DNA of 31,321 nt from a virus. The translations under genes and the position numbers were made by a program. Positions 20,750 through 29,949 of the stretch are shown here, in pieces. How positions within the stretch are numbered: the first letter of the stretch is position 1; each line of letters begins with the position of its first letter. The stretch lies in IMG/VR virus record IMGVR_UViG_3300037487_000254, positions 1 through 31,321 of that record; one strand, written 5' to 3'. The notes below the pieces were generated by a model. That model did not search any database. It saw only the letters and a program-made list of their open reading frames with translations, and was not told the origin of the DNA.

Positions 20750-23086
20750 TTAGTTATTAGTTGTTTTTGCAGTCAGATAATATGTAGTTCCATCAATTTC
20801 TATCTCAATAGTTCTGTTTTGTAATGTTGGTGTTACTGTTGCCACGTTACCGATTTTAAAAGGTTTCGCAGTACCTCCAGATGGGGATCCAGTTGTTATG
20901 GTTGAACTAAACGAAGCTGCTCCTGTGGAGGATAAAGAAAATACTGGTGTTGTAAATGTCTTACCTCCTGCAGCTGTTGAAGGCATAATTTCAAATGCTC
21001 CTGCAATACTATCATTATTAGATATTTGCCAATTCGTTGCAGAATTGGATGATGTAAATTTAAGTCTACTTGTACCATTCGAAGTTAATCCATCTCCAAG
21101 AGCCATAACGCCTGAGTTGTCTCCTACTTGCAGTTGTTGGGTTGGCTCCTGTGTACCAATTCCTACGTTACCTGAACCACGTATAACCATAGCATCAATA
21201 CCATTTACAGCGCTACTTTTTCTTACGCCAAAAAATAAAAAGGATGTTACATCATCATCTAATGATGCAATATATTGTTCATTTGTAACTCTTGAAAAAA
21301 GAACCACTCCAGTGTTAGCAGTCCCATCATTTTTAACGACTAATCCACTTGAACCATTCCAGTAATTTGTTGTATTCGCACTTGTAAACGTCCCACTTGT
21401 TCCTGCTAATGCACCTGTAAGCGTAGCACTTGTTCCTGATAAAGCCCCTGTAATTGTTACTCCTCCTGTTAGTGTCCAATTTGTTCCATCGTGTTGTGCT
21501 TTGACTGCCCCTGTACCATTACCAATTAATATGTTATTTGCGAGAGAACTTGAGCCTGAAACAACATTTGCACCTATAAAAGTATTGTTTGAACCTGTTG
21601 TTAAAGTACCACCTGAATTATAGCCAATTCCAACATTATAGCTTCCTGATATGTTATCAGTTAATGCCGAATATCCTATTGCAGTATTACTACCACCCGT
21701 AGTATTTGCAGTTAATGATATATTTCCAAATGCAGAATTTTGACCTCCTGAAATATTAGCACTTAACGAAACGTATCCTAATGCAGAATTACTAATTCCT
21801 GTTGTATTATACTGTAAAGAAGAAGAACCTACGGCAGTATTAAAATTACCATCTGTATTAGCATTTAATGCAGACTTTCCGATTGCCGTATTAGCAAGTC
21901 CTGTATTATTAGATGTTAAAGCATCTACACCTATGGAAGTATTGGTAGCTATTGAACCACCCCCCTTACCAATATTAAGCCCATTTACTTTTAAATCAAC
22001 GCTAAATGTCTTATCCCCTGCAATCGTTTGCGTTCCTGTGGTTATTAAACCTCTATTACTTGCACTTGCACTTGGAATATTGAACGTATGGGTATCAACT
22101 GAGCTGACAATAGCAAAATCAGTACCTGTACTTCCAACTGCGAAATATTGAGCCTGCTTACTTAATCCGTTTAGAGAAGTTAAACCATTTGAAAAGGTTG
22201 TAATTATCTCAGATAAATGATTGTCCTCTGTGTGCAAAGTAATTGTTCTGCCTGAATGAGTAACATAAACCCGAATAGCAATTCTATCTGTTATTGTTAA
22301 GACTGTCTCAGGAATACCAACCGATGTATAATAAATATCTATTGCCGTTCCATTTGTAATGCCTTCAGGAGTTGCAGAACTGCTACCCAATAGAGTAAAT
22401 GCCGTTCCATCATATTTATAAACCTCAACATAAAATGATGGAGTACCTCCGTTAGATGATGCACTAAAATACATCTCTACGTTCCAATTTCCACCCGGTA
22501 TTAATAAAGATGCCGGATCATTTGCGTCTGTAATAAACTGAGCAACATAACCATTCGCTGCAATACTAAAATCAGTACCTGCCCCGATAACAGGAGTTTT
22601 ATTCATTTCGTAGTACGTATTGCCTACAAATGTACCCTGATTGACTGAGCCGTTAAGATAATAAGAAACCGAAGATCCACCGCCACCAGTTGTCGGAAAA
22701 TCAGCCAAAGCACCATCGCCTCTAATGTATTGAGATGCTAATCCAGCAGCCGTTACTGCCAATGTCCCTGCACTTGTAATCGGACTGTTAGCCACACTAA
22801 AGGCCGCAGGCATCGTTAAGCCTACCGATGTTACTTTGCCATTTAACTGATTTTGAACTTTACCGAATGCCTGTAAAATAGTATCAGTTGCCAATATTGC
22901 CGTACCTGTAACCGATAACCCTGTAAGCAGTTTACTAGTCACTCTAGCATCCGTAACAATCCCAGCTACTGTAGTTCTATACGCTATCTGATTACCTGCT
23001 ATGGCAATAGATATAATATTGGCATCAGCAACCGAACTCGGTAATGCTGGAAAGTCTTTTAAATAAATTCCATTAACTACTGGCAT
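20750..23086 (-). CDS. Large tail fibre with beta-roll repeats
   Basis: The 778-residue protein looks like a trimeric fibre. The N-terminus has VTSKLLTGLSVTGTAILATD and ILQAFGKVQNQLNGKVTSVG, segments common in phage fibres. A central part (about 382-517) contains about eight 17-residue repeats of the pattern N(T/S)AIGxxAL-x2-NTxG, similar to the YadA/Hep_Hag beta-roll. It is followed by GTSATLTGALAGTSGTFTSA-type collagen-like low-complexity stalk sequence, a GNVGIGTQEPTQQLQVGD motif and a beta-rich C-terminus. No S74 autoprotease is visible. The fibre probably binds the host surface and could be a host-range determinant. It is preceded by two tail-tube paralogues. Confidence 0.8.
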   Translation of the reverse strand: MPVVNGIYLKDFPALPSSVADANIISIAIAGNQIAYRTTVAGIVTDARVTSKLLTGLSVTGTAILATDTILQAFGKVQNQLNGKVTSVGLTMPAAFSVANSPITSAGTLAVTAAGLASQYIRGDGALADFPTTGGGGSSVSYYLNGSVNQGTFVGNTYYEMNKTPVIGAGTDFSIAANGYVAQFITDANDPASLLIPGGNWNVEMYFSASSNGGTPSFYVEVYKYDGTAFTLLGSSSATPEGITNGTAIDIYYTSVGIPETVLTITDRIAIRVYVTHSGRTITLHTEDNHLSEIITTFSNGLTSLNGLSKQAQYFAVGSTGTDFAIVSSVDTHTFNIPSASASNRGLITTGTQTIAGDKTFSVDLKVNGLNIGKGGGSIATNTSIGVDALTSNNTGLANTAIGKSALNANTDGNFNTAVGSSSLQYNTTGISNSALGYVSLSANISGGQNSAFGNISLTANTTGGSNTAIGYSALTDNISGSYNVGIGYNSGGTLTTGSNNTFIGANVVSGSSSLANNILIGNGTGAVKAQHDGTNWTLTGGVTITGALSGTSATLTGALAGTSGTFTSANTTNYWNGSSGLVVKNDGTANTGVVLFSRVTNEQYIASLDDDVTSFLFFGVRKSSAVNGIDAMVIRGSGNVGIGTQEPTQQLQVGDNSGVMALGDGLTSNGTSRLKFTSSNSATNWQISNNDSIAGAFEIMPSTAAGGKTFTTPVFSLSSTGAASFSSTITTGSPSGGTAKPFKIGNVATVTPTLQNRTIEIEIDGTTYYLTAKTTNN
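21535..21943 (-). repeat. Coding repeats in the fibre gene (about eight units of 17 residues)
   Basis: The repeat begins at NTSIGVDAL near residue 382 and ends near NTFIGANVV at 501 and beyond. Each unit keeps an Asn start, an (A/S)(I/V/F/L)G core and an NT/NI-xG end, while the other positions vary. Unit number could change by recombination. Confidence 0.7.
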
Positions 23087-23091
23087 ATCCT

Positions 23092-23547
23092 TTAATTTAC
23101 AAATACATATTCATCACCACCATCATCCACATAAATACCATCATCCTGAGCCCAAACATAGTAAACCACATCAGCATCAACTATTGCACCATAACCTGTG
23201 ATAACTCCTGTAAATTTAACAAAATCCTCTGATGTTCCTGTAATCTCTAAACTTTCCAGAAATCCCTCCCCCGCATCACCCTCATTAGTATCTAGGTTGA
23301 TCATTGACCAATCCATCATAGTTCTTGACCTTCCTAATGCTTTTAAATCATTCCATCCTATGATTGCCTGATCTACGGCATAAACCGCCTCAAAGTTTAC
23401 AGAATAGGAATGTAACTGACCTAACTGCTTCTGCCCCATTTCCTGAGTGCTTTTGCAAGTCTTAATAAAACTAATTGATTCGCTCAGGCTATTGCTTAAT
23501 AAACAACCAACTGGCAAATCATTAATATAAAGCATTAAGTTAGTCAT
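23092..23547 (-). CDS. Tail-tube paralogue with C-terminal extension, 151 aa
   Basis: This protein aligns by eye to the main tail-tube protein at 29055-29525 and to its neighbour at 23540-23884. Shared blocks are LYINDLPVGCLLS at the N-terminus, SISFIKTCKSTQ, LHSYSVNFEAV, WNDLKALGRSR and GFLESLEITGTSEDFVKFTG. It adds a C-terminal 35-residue acidic, Asp/Tyr-rich part (VVYYVWAQDDGIYVDDGG). A tail-tip or fibre-attachment role is inferred from position between the tip protein and the fibre. It overlaps the neighbouring paralogue by 8 nt. Confidence 0.65.
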   Translation of the reverse strand: MTNLMLYINDLPVGCLLSNSLSESISFIKTCKSTQEMGQKQLGQLHSYSVNFEAVYAVDQAIIGWNDLKALGRSRTMMDWSMINLDTNEGDAGEGFLESLEITGTSEDFVKFTGVITGYGAIVDADVVYYVWAQDDGIYVDDGGDEYVFVN

Positions 23548-23884
23548 AGCCTGTTATGTTTCCACTAAATTTAATAAAATCCTGAACCTCGCCAACTATC
23601 TCTAAATTTTCTATAAATCCCTGTCCTTGCTCACCTTCTATTCCATCGCCTATAATTAACCAATCAATCTTAATTCTTTCAAGCGCTTTTAAGCCTGTCC
23701 AAGACATTATACTATTATTAGTAGTCATAACACCCTCAAAAGGAATTGAGTACGTGTAGAGCCTCCCTAATTGAGATTGCGCGCCCGATTGAGTAGTCTT
23801 GCAAGTTCCTATAAAACTAATCTGCTCTGACCTACTAAATGAACTCAAACAACCTACTGGCATATCGTTAATATATAACATCAT
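23540..23884 (-). CDS. Tail-tube paralogue, 114 aa
   Basis: This 114-residue protein shares the pattern MMLYINDMPVGCLSSFSRSE, then SFIGTCKTTQSGAQSQLG, YTYSIPFEGVM, WTGLKALER and GFIENLEIVGEVQDFIKFSG with its neighbour and with the tail tube. It begins by ATGA overlap after the 838-residue tail-tip protein. Such tube-like folds are reused at the tail tip in many siphoviruses, for example in distal tail proteins. Structure and role are inferred. Confidence 0.65.
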   Translation of the reverse strand: MMLYINDMPVGCLSSFSRSEQISFIGTCKTTQSGAQSQLGRLYTYSIPFEGVMTTNNSIMSWTGLKALERIKIDWLIIGDGIEGEQGQGFIENLEIVGEVQDFIKFSGNITGYD

Positions 23885-26397
23885 GGCGTTCCTTTTACAG
23901 TTACTCTAGTGGTCGCTCCGTAATCAGGCACTAACGTATAAACTAAAGCAATTTCATCATCTACTATCCTGCCTAAAACCGCCTTACAGATATTTTGTTG
24001 AAGATCATAGTTTAGGCTTAAATTCATAAAGTAGCTATCTGGTATAAGATTAATAGTCCATCTTTGCAATGGGTTAAAATATCCAAATATAGATCCCTCA
24101 AAGCGCACAAATGGTCCTGCATAAAGTCTCTGTTTTTCCTCAACTGCAATCCGTAAAAATGCTTTACTAGCTGCATAAGGCTCAGCCAAAATGCTTTCAG
24201 ATATGCCCCGCCTTGTCCATAAAGTTGTTAGTGTTGTTTGATCAGGACCAAATATTGCACCGACAAATAATTCATTTGCACTATCGCCATTAAATACATT
24301 GACTGTTTCTGGTACAAAAGTAAATTTTCCATCCTGAGTAGCTGTATGCATTTCACCTATCTGATCACCAAAATCTAAAAATAAAAATGCAGAAATATTA
24401 GTATAGATTATATTGTTTCCTGTTGCCGTAGGCGCTAAAATTCTAAATGCTATATCACCACTTATAGGTGCAGGATCTGTTAAAATTATAGCATCACCAC
24501 CAACGCCAACTACTGATGCAACCTGATAATAATCTGAAACACCTGCACCTGCAAGTTGCCAACTTCCATTTTGTTGCAAATAATAAATATTGCCTGATGC
24601 ATCCAGAGTGATTGAAAAATTCATATAGGCAAAGAAATCAGGATCTGGATTTTCATACGTAACCACTACCTTTAACCTTTCTTTATTTGTTGCGGTATAA
24701 TTTAAAGGTATTAGATTATTGTTTTCGTAATAATTAGTAACATTTGGCGGATCAAATGGATCAGCCTCGTCATAAAATATAATACCTCCAGTTGGCCATA
24801 AACCAACATACATTACACCTGCTTTAGTCCATCCCGAAATAGTAATTGTATCACATGGTCCTACTGGAGTAGGCACACACCCCAGAGTGCCAAAGAAATT
24901 AGGATTGTCTAACTGTTCATAAGGATTCTGCAATTCGCCATACCGATAAGACATAGACGCATTTTTATATGGTCTATCAATCATTTTCATTTGGTCAGTA
25001 TTAATATGGAAGTAAGGTGCTAAAACAATGCCCTCGCTCTCACCTCCTAAAGTAGCATCTAAATCAGTAGTAACAGTTGGCTGATCATAAATCCGATAAC
25101 CATCTAAATATCTACGGAATACTAAATCACCACTTAAAGCTAGTTCAGTTGGTCTATAAATATACCACTCGCCATCACTTTGAATCATTACCGCAGTCCA
25201 TTCCTCTAGTATTGATCTTAGCACATCTTCGCAATTCATTGGCGTAAATTGGTCATCCTTTATATACCGCTCAGCATTTATGTAAGCCATGTCAAAAGGA
25301 TCGTAAGAATCGCCCTGTGTCATGCTTGTTTCATAAATATTAACGCAAGTATTAAGAACTAAACTAGGTGCATCTAAGCGCACTAAACAGGCTTGTATAA
25401 CCTCTATAAATGTTTGCTTACCTAAATAGAAGTTCCCATCATTCTGAACATAAGACAGATTTTTAAGCAACCCTAAACCATCTACTGCATTGACAGAAAT
25501 AGCATAAGGAGCAAAAGTAAATGATTCCTGGCATCCATCTGGAATTATAAATCCTTGCCATATTAAATCATCAAAGTTTCCCGGACTTGCATAACAAACA
25601 CCATTTGCATTTGCATAGGCTTGACCTTCAGCAGTAAAACCTGTATCAGCATCTGCCAAAGCCTGAGCCGCTGCCTGACTAGTAACGCTAGTATAGTTTT
25701 TAGTAAATACCTCACTAGATCCCTCGCCAGATGCGCATGATGTTTCAAAGACAGCAGAACGGATAGCAGTATATTCTGTAGATGAATGAGTGCTTTGCAA
25801 AAATACATTTATATCAGTTGTAGGTATAATAGTTGTATCTATTGCAAAAGGGAATACGACAGACCTTTCAGTTGGTATTCCTGTAATTTGCAAATTAACG
25901 CCATTATTACCAGATGATGATGTATAACTAAATGACTTAATTAAAACAGTATCACCATTATTAATATTAAATGATCCTGAGGATGTATTAAATTGATTTA
26001 CAATCTGTACACCATTTACCAATATTTCTAAATTTGTATCAACACCAGATAAGTCCTCCTCTAATTCCCAATTTACTATAAAAGTGCTAGGAGTAACTTT
26101 ACGATATATCTGTACCATAAATTCCCTTTCATTCTCAGTATATAAATCCTCTAGCTGAAAGTCCTCAGTAGCTATTAAATTTAACGTACATTCAGAACCA
26201 ATGATAGGCTCTAGCTTATTACTTGAAGTATTTTGATAGTTAATCTGAATTGGATTCTCCTGAGCCTGTATTTCCTCTATAGCACCTGCATAATCTAACT
26301 GAGAAATACTACATAGATATTCATCTGGTATGGCATTAACAATCCTTGTATCTCTGTCTGAATAAAACGTAAAATAATATCTTTGATTATAACTCAT
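23881..26397 (-). CDS. Large tail-tip protein, 838 aa
   Basis: The 838-residue protein follows the tape measure, as tail-tip/hub proteins do. The N-terminus (YFTFYSDRDTRIVNAIPDEY) resembles Bacteroidota phage tail proteins with a distal-tail-like domain. The middle contains WQGFIIPDGCQESFTFAPYA, LLKNLSYVQNDGNFYLGKQT and YINAERYIKDDQFTPMNCED, a conserved domain of these tail proteins. The last 250 residues contain LFVGAIFGPDQTTLTTLWTR and KQRLYAGPFVRFEGSIF. It overlaps the tape-measure stop by 4 nt. It likely forms the tip hub that contacts fibres. I cannot assign enzymatic activity. Confidence 0.7.
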   Translation of the reverse strand: MSYNQRYYFTFYSDRDTRIVNAIPDEYLCSISQLDYAGAIEEIQAQENPIQINYQNTSSNKLEPIIGSECTLNLIATEDFQLEDLYTENEREFMVQIYRKVTPSTFIVNWELEEDLSGVDTNLEILVNGVQIVNQFNTSSGSFNINNGDTVLIKSFSYTSSSGNNGVNLQITGIPTERSVVFPFAIDTTIIPTTDINVFLQSTHSSTEYTAIRSAVFETSCASGEGSSEVFTKNYTSVTSQAAAQALADADTGFTAEGQAYANANGVCYASPGNFDDLIWQGFIIPDGCQESFTFAPYAISVNAVDGLGLLKNLSYVQNDGNFYLGKQTFIEVIQACLVRLDAPSLVLNTCVNIYETSMTQGDSYDPFDMAYINAERYIKDDQFTPMNCEDVLRSILEEWTAVMIQSDGEWYIYRPTELALSGDLVFRRYLDGYRIYDQPTVTTDLDATLGGESEGIVLAPYFHINTDQMKMIDRPYKNASMSYRYGELQNPYEQLDNPNFFGTLGCVPTPVGPCDTITISGWTKAGVMYVGLWPTGGIIFYDEADPFDPPNVTNYYENNNLIPLNYTATNKERLKVVVTYENPDPDFFAYMNFSITLDASGNIYYLQQNGSWQLAGAGVSDYYQVASVVGVGGDAIILTDPAPISGDIAFRILAPTATGNNIIYTNISAFLFLDFGDQIGEMHTATQDGKFTFVPETVNVFNGDSANELFVGAIFGPDQTTLTTLWTRRGISESILAEPYAASKAFLRIAVEEKQRLYAGPFVRFEGSIFGYFNPLQRWTINLIPDSYFMNLSLNYDLQQNICKAVLGRIVDDEIALVYTLVPDYGATTRVTVKGTP

Positions 26398-28403
26398 GGC
26401 CCGAATCTCTGTAATTTAGCACCTGCTCTGTTTAATACACCAATTAAGTTAGTTCCTGAAATCTCAAAAACAACCCGCCCGCCGCCAAAGTCCTGAGCAG
26501 ACCCTGCAGCACTTGTGCTGATAGTAGATGATGCCTGTGGTATAGGTGCTTGTTGTTTCTTTTTAAATAAAGATGCAATACTTGCTACTGCGGCAACACC
26601 TGCTAAGATAGGTAACAATGCTCCGCCGGATGCAACTGTTGAACTACCAAGAACTGCAGAAGTTCCTCCAGTTGTTACTGCATTAGTTGCGGCCTTTTTA
26701 CCCCCAATCTTTAATAAACTACCAACTGCGCTAAATATACCTCCTGCGTCTTTTTTTGCAACTCCTTTTTCGCTAAATGATAATAAATTTGTTACCTGCT
26801 TTGCCGCATCACTTGCTATAATTGATAATAAAGTATTTAATAATGCCTTGCCTAAACTATCAAATGAAAATTTACCATTCATTAATATGTTATCAAAGAA
26901 TGTTTTAAAATTGCTTTCAATCTGAGGCAATAAACTTTCATTTACATATACTTGCCAATCTGTTAATCCTTGTTTTAATGGATTTGAAAGATTTTGAGCA
27001 ATTACAGGCCCAGCAGATGCAATACCCTCTCCAATTCCTAATGCAGCACTAATACCTATTTCTTTTCCTTTGACTTCAATTTCAGTAGGATCAATAGCTA
27101 ATAATTGATTTTGTAATTTTTTTATTATGCTACTATCCGCAGTAAACCCAATACTTATTAAATCATTAATAGCCTTTTTTAAAGCAGTAACTCTTTCCTC
27201 GTTACCTTTACCAAATGTAATTGATAAATCAGCAGAAATTTGTTTAAAATTAATGCTTAATGTTTTTAATATATCTGATTGATTTTTTAAATTTTTTGTT
27301 AATTCTTTAGGTTTTTCTGCATCAATTACAATTTCAGCACCTAAATTTTTAATTAAATCAGAAGTTACATTATCTATAAATTCTATCTCTTTTGCCGCTG
27401 ATTTTATTTCATTTTTTAATCTATTAACATCTGAAATACTTTGATTTGCTGCCTTAGTTATTTGAGTAGATTCAAATGATGCTGCCAAACCAGGCAATGC
27501 CTGACCTTTTACTTTTGTTTTAGCAAGTGTTATTTCTGCTTCCTTTTCAGCTTTTTTTAAAGAAATAGTGTCCTCTAATTGCTTATTAACTAATTTTTGT
27601 CTATTAGCCGCACCAGCCTCTGCTAAACCCTTTGCTAAAATAGCTTTTGTTAATTTTTCATAAGCTATTGCTGCTTTTCCTGCAATAACCTCCTCTGCAG
27701 TAAAACCTTTTAAGTATGTAGGGTTTTGTTTTATTAATTCATCAGCTATTTTTTTTCTTTCCGCTAATGGTATATTTAAATTTTGAGTAGCTTTATAAAG
27801 GCTTTGTAATTGAGATAAATCTTTAGATGCATTTGCCCTGCCTTGTGCTTGAACATCTGAGTAAACTTTTATACTTTCTGTAAGATCTTTATAAGCATTA
27901 ACCGCAACTTTTGTTTCTTTATTTGCCTTTTGTTGGTATTGTTGATAGAATAAAACGGCAGCAGATACAACAGAAAAGGCAATCCCTAATCCAGCAGGCC
28001 CCATTAAAGATGACCCTAAAGCCTTTAATGCTGAACTGCTTGACCCTGTTTCAGCCTTTAACCTTTGAAATGATTCAAGCAAAGGATTTAAGTTGTTCTG
28101 AATAGCTATAAACCCAAAAGGCGCATCTTGTGCAACTCTTCCTAAGTTAGTTAAGGCAAAGGCAGCAGAGTTAGATCCTTTGACTAAAGGTGCGCCGAGT
28201 GTATCTCCTAACCCTTTACCTTTACCAGCTAATCTATCAGCTTCTTTTATAAAATTTTGACCAAAAGTAAATTTAGCATTATTAATTAATGCAAATTTGC
28301 CTAATGTAGTAGTTGCAAAATTACTGATTTGAGTAGTTGCCCCTTTTAAATCTTTATCTAACTGGCCTAAAGGTGCGCCAATAGGTATCTCAATTCCTTG
28401 CAT
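26394..28403 (-). CDS. Tail length tape-measure protein
   Basis: The 669-residue protein has the layout of tape-measure proteins. It is Lys/Ala/Leu-rich and helical with long coiled-coil stretches (AKTKVKGQALPGLAASFEST, KNQSDILKTLSINFKQISAD). One hydrophobic span lies near residues 140-160 (MGPAGLGIAFSVVSAAVLFY) and a second near the C-terminus (ALLPILAGVAAVASIASLF). At about 0.15 nm per residue it would set a tail of roughly 100 nm. It overlaps the assembly-chaperone frame by 14 nt and the tail-tip gene by 4 nt, in standard order. Confidence 0.85.
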   Translation of the reverse strand: MQGIEIPIGAPLGQLDKDLKGATTQISNFATTTLGKFALINNAKFTFGQNFIKEADRLAGKGKGLGDTLGAPLVKGSNSAAFALTNLGRVAQDAPFGFIAIQNNLNPLLESFQRLKAETGSSSSALKALGSSLMGPAGLGIAFSVVSAAVLFYQQYQQKANKETKVAVNAYKDLTESIKVYSDVQAQGRANASKDLSQLQSLYKATQNLNIPLAERKKIADELIKQNPTYLKGFTAEEVIAGKAAIAYEKLTKAILAKGLAEAGAANRQKLVNKQLEDTISLKKAEKEAEITLAKTKVKGQALPGLAASFESTQITKAANQSISDVNRLKNEIKSAAKEIEFIDNVTSDLIKNLGAEIVIDAEKPKELTKNLKNQSDILKTLSINFKQISADLSITFGKGNEERVTALKKAINDLISIGFTADSSIIKKLQNQLLAIDPTEIEVKGKEIGISAALGIGEGIASAGPVIAQNLSNPLKQGLTDWQVYVNESLLPQIESNFKTFFDNILMNGKFSFDSLGKALLNTLLSIIASDAAKQVTNLLSFSEKGVAKKDAGGIFSAVGSLLKIGGKKAATNAVTTGGTSAVLGSSTVASGGALLPILAGVAAVASIASLFKKKQQAPIPQASSTISTSAAGSAQDFGGGRVVFEISGTNLIGVLNRAGAKLQRFGP

Positions 28404-28683
28404 TTTCCAGATATTTTATCATTGCCCTATTCATCTGTTCTTTAATTTTATCCATGTCCTTAATCTCATCATCCTGATAAATAAAAGACATGAACTTCTT
28501 AAAACTAGGCATTCCCTTATTCACGTGAACTCTCATTCCGTTCCAGGTTGCCCATCCAATCCGTTCCCAATCTTTTTTTTCTCTATTAAAAAAGCCTTGA
28601 CATTTAAGAATATATTGATTCCATGTCAAGGCGTAGAAGTCATCAGGCATTAATCCCAGTTCACCAAAAGCAAATGTCAGCAC
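28390..28683 (-). CDS. Tail assembly chaperone, downstream frame (GT-like)
   Basis: As an independent gene this would begin with GTG at 28683. However, its frame stays open upstream to the A-run at 28715-28723 in the preceding gene, so it is more likely made as the C-terminal part of a -1 frameshift fusion, like lambda gpGT. The segment ELGLMPDDFYALTWNQYILK, then RIGWATWNGMRVHVNKGM, resembles the T domain of such chaperones. It overlaps the tape measure by 14 nt, which fits a protein that recruits tape measure to the tube. Confidence 0.75.
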   Translation of the reverse strand: MLTFAFGELGLMPDDFYALTWNQYILKCQGFFNREKKDWERIGWATWNGMRVHVNKGMPSFKKFMSFIYQDDEIKDMDKIKEQMNRAMIKYLENARN

Positions 28684-28697
28684 ATCTTTATTCCAAT

Positions 28698-29051
28698 TTA
28701 ACTTTCCGCTTTGCTTTTTTTTTGTTCAGTAACCTCTGTATTTAATCCCAAAACTCTGAAAACTTCTTTTGAAACGATAACGACTAATTCACCGCTAGGA
28801 CCTCCGCTAGAATCAATCCATTCATGAACATCAAACTCGGTAAAATCAACAATTTCACCTTTTTTTAATATTGGATAAGTTGCCGCGTGGAACATAAACA
28901 TTCTTAGAAATGGCAGTAACTGTTTACCCAATATATCAGATAAATCAGAAACCGATGCATCAAAATGATTTAATGTTTGCTCTAAAGCATAATTGCCAAA
29001 GAAAAACTGCCTATCAACTTCTCCAATTTTATACGTTAAATGTCCTTCCAT
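28698..29051 (-). CDS. Tail assembly chaperone, upstream frame (G-like)
   Basis: The 117-residue protein (MEGHLTYKIGEVDRQFFFGN, then ALEQTLNHFDASVSDLSDIL) resembles G-type tail chaperones that coat the tape measure before tube assembly. It ends TEVTEQKKSKAES. Just before the stop an A9 run on the coding strand contains a classic A-AAA-AAG slippery heptamer at 28714-28720. A -1 shift there fuses it to the downstream frame for a product of about 220 residues. It lies between the tail tube and tape measure, as expected. Confidence 0.8.
   Translation of the reverse strand: MEGHLTYKIGEVDRQFFFGNYALEQTLNHFDASVSDLSDILGKQLLPFLRMFMFHAATYPILKKGEIVDFTEFDVHEWIDSSGGPSGELVVIVSKEVFRVLGLNTEVTEQKKSKAES
28714..28720 (-). 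promoter_or_regulatory. Programmed -1 frameshift site (A AAA AAG)
   Basis: The minus-strand A-run 28715-28723 followed by G at 28714 gives the slippery heptamer A AAA AAG in the frame of the upstream chaperone. After a one-base backward shift translation reads KQSGKLNWNKDVLTF into the downstream frame without a stop. The upstream frame would otherwise end at 28698-28700. Confidence 0.75.
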
Positions 29052-29054
29052 AAA

Positions 29055-29525
29055 TTAGTAACCAGGATAAGGATCTACTTCAGTAATATCACCGTCACCT
29101 AACATAGTGCCTGTAAATGTAATAAACTCACCCTCGGCACCTGTAATCTCTAAAGCGCTAAAATAAGCTGCTCCATATTGTGCAGCAAAGTTTGGTTCTT
29201 CTGTTCCATTTTCTTTTAACAATGCTATCTGGTATTCAGTCAAAGCCTTTGCTCTAGCAAGGTTTTTAATAGTATCCCAAGATGCTTTAGCGGTATCACC
29301 ACCTGCACCGCTTGTATCTGTAAAAACTCCCTCAAAAGGAATCTCATAAGAATAAGTAGTCGGTTTGCGTCTGGTAACTCCCGGATCGCATTTAGTTACT
29401 GTCTCAGCAAAATCCCATGATTCACTGATGCCGTTTGAAGTCAAACACGCTACTGGTTTCCAAGCGCCACCTGTGCGAATGTAAAGCATGAATAAACTTC
29501 CTGAGTAAAATTGCTCGTCTGCCAT
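29055..29525 (-). CDS. Major tail tube protein
   Basis: The 156-residue protein has the pattern of siphovirus tail-tube proteins. It shows SLFMLYIRTGGAWKPVACLT, then ESWDFAETVTKCDPGVTRRK, TYSYEIPFEGVFTD, SWDTIKNLARAKALTEYQI and the terminal YFSALEITGAEGEFITFTGT, followed by LGDGDI. The last block is the conserved tail-tube strand. Hexameric rings of this protein would stack to form the tube. It lies between the tail terminator and the chaperones, the expected place. Two shorter paralogues are encoded near the fibre. Confidence 0.85.
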   Translation of the reverse strand: MADEQFYSGSLFMLYIRTGGAWKPVACLTSNGISESWDFAETVTKCDPGVTRRKPTTYSYEIPFEGVFTDTSGAGGDTAKASWDTIKNLARAKALTEYQIALLKENGTEEPNFAAQYGAAYFSALEITGAEGEFITFTGTMLGDGDITEVDPYPGY

Positions 29526-29526
29526 T

Positions 29527-29949
29527 TTAATTTCTATTTAATTTGTGTTGAAAAGTTAATATGTATTGAAATATGTTTTCTGTTTCTGTTTCTAAAATTG
29601 CCTCATTTGTTAATAATTGTAAGGTTTCAACATTTATAAAGTTAGACAAAGTTAAGTTAGTAACCTGTATTCTGTTTTGTATTTCCTCACCGATAACCAT
29701 AGCAAAACTTAAATCACCATTCCCATTAGGGTATTTGGTTACTATCTGCACGTTAATTGTGCAAAGATACCAATATCCGCACTTTGTTTGCTCTTGTAAT
29801 CTTGTCTGGCTTGATAATATAACGTACTTAGCCGGGACATTCTTTAAAGGTGCTGACTTTGAATATACTGGAATAGTAACACCACCGACTATTAAATTGG
29901 CAAGTGTACTCTTGTATGCATTCAGTATCGCTAGGTTAGCATCCTTCAT
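29527..29949 (-). CDS. Tail terminator/completion-like protein, 140 aa
   Basis: The protein has the size and beta pattern of tail-completion proteins in this position: MKDANLAILNAYKSTLANLI, GGVTIPVYSKSAPLKNVPAK, YVILSSQTRLQEQTKCGYWY, INVQIVTKYPNGNG, and a C-terminal FQYILTFQHKLNR strand. It resembles DUF3168-like tail terminators, which cap the tube and join it to the head. It stands between the gp10-like protein and the tail tube. A TACATTTG box lies at 29954-29961 just before the ATG. Confidence 0.72.
   Translation of the reverse strand: MKDANLAILNAYKSTLANLIVGGVTIPVYSKSAPLKNVPAKYVILSSQTRLQEQTKCGYWYLCTINVQIVTKYPNGNGDLSFAMVIGEEIQNRIQVTNLTLSNFINVETLQLLTNEAILETETENIFQYILTFQHKLNRN

Noticed and set aside
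20898-21365. Long plus-strand open frame inside the fibre gene
   Set aside because: It is a shadow of the low-complexity fibre coding sequence, as are other plus-strand frames at 21933-22151 and 26515-26925.
20750-23086. Diversity-generating retroelement acting on the fibre
   Set aside because: No reverse transcriptase and no template repeat matching the fibre end are visible in the window.
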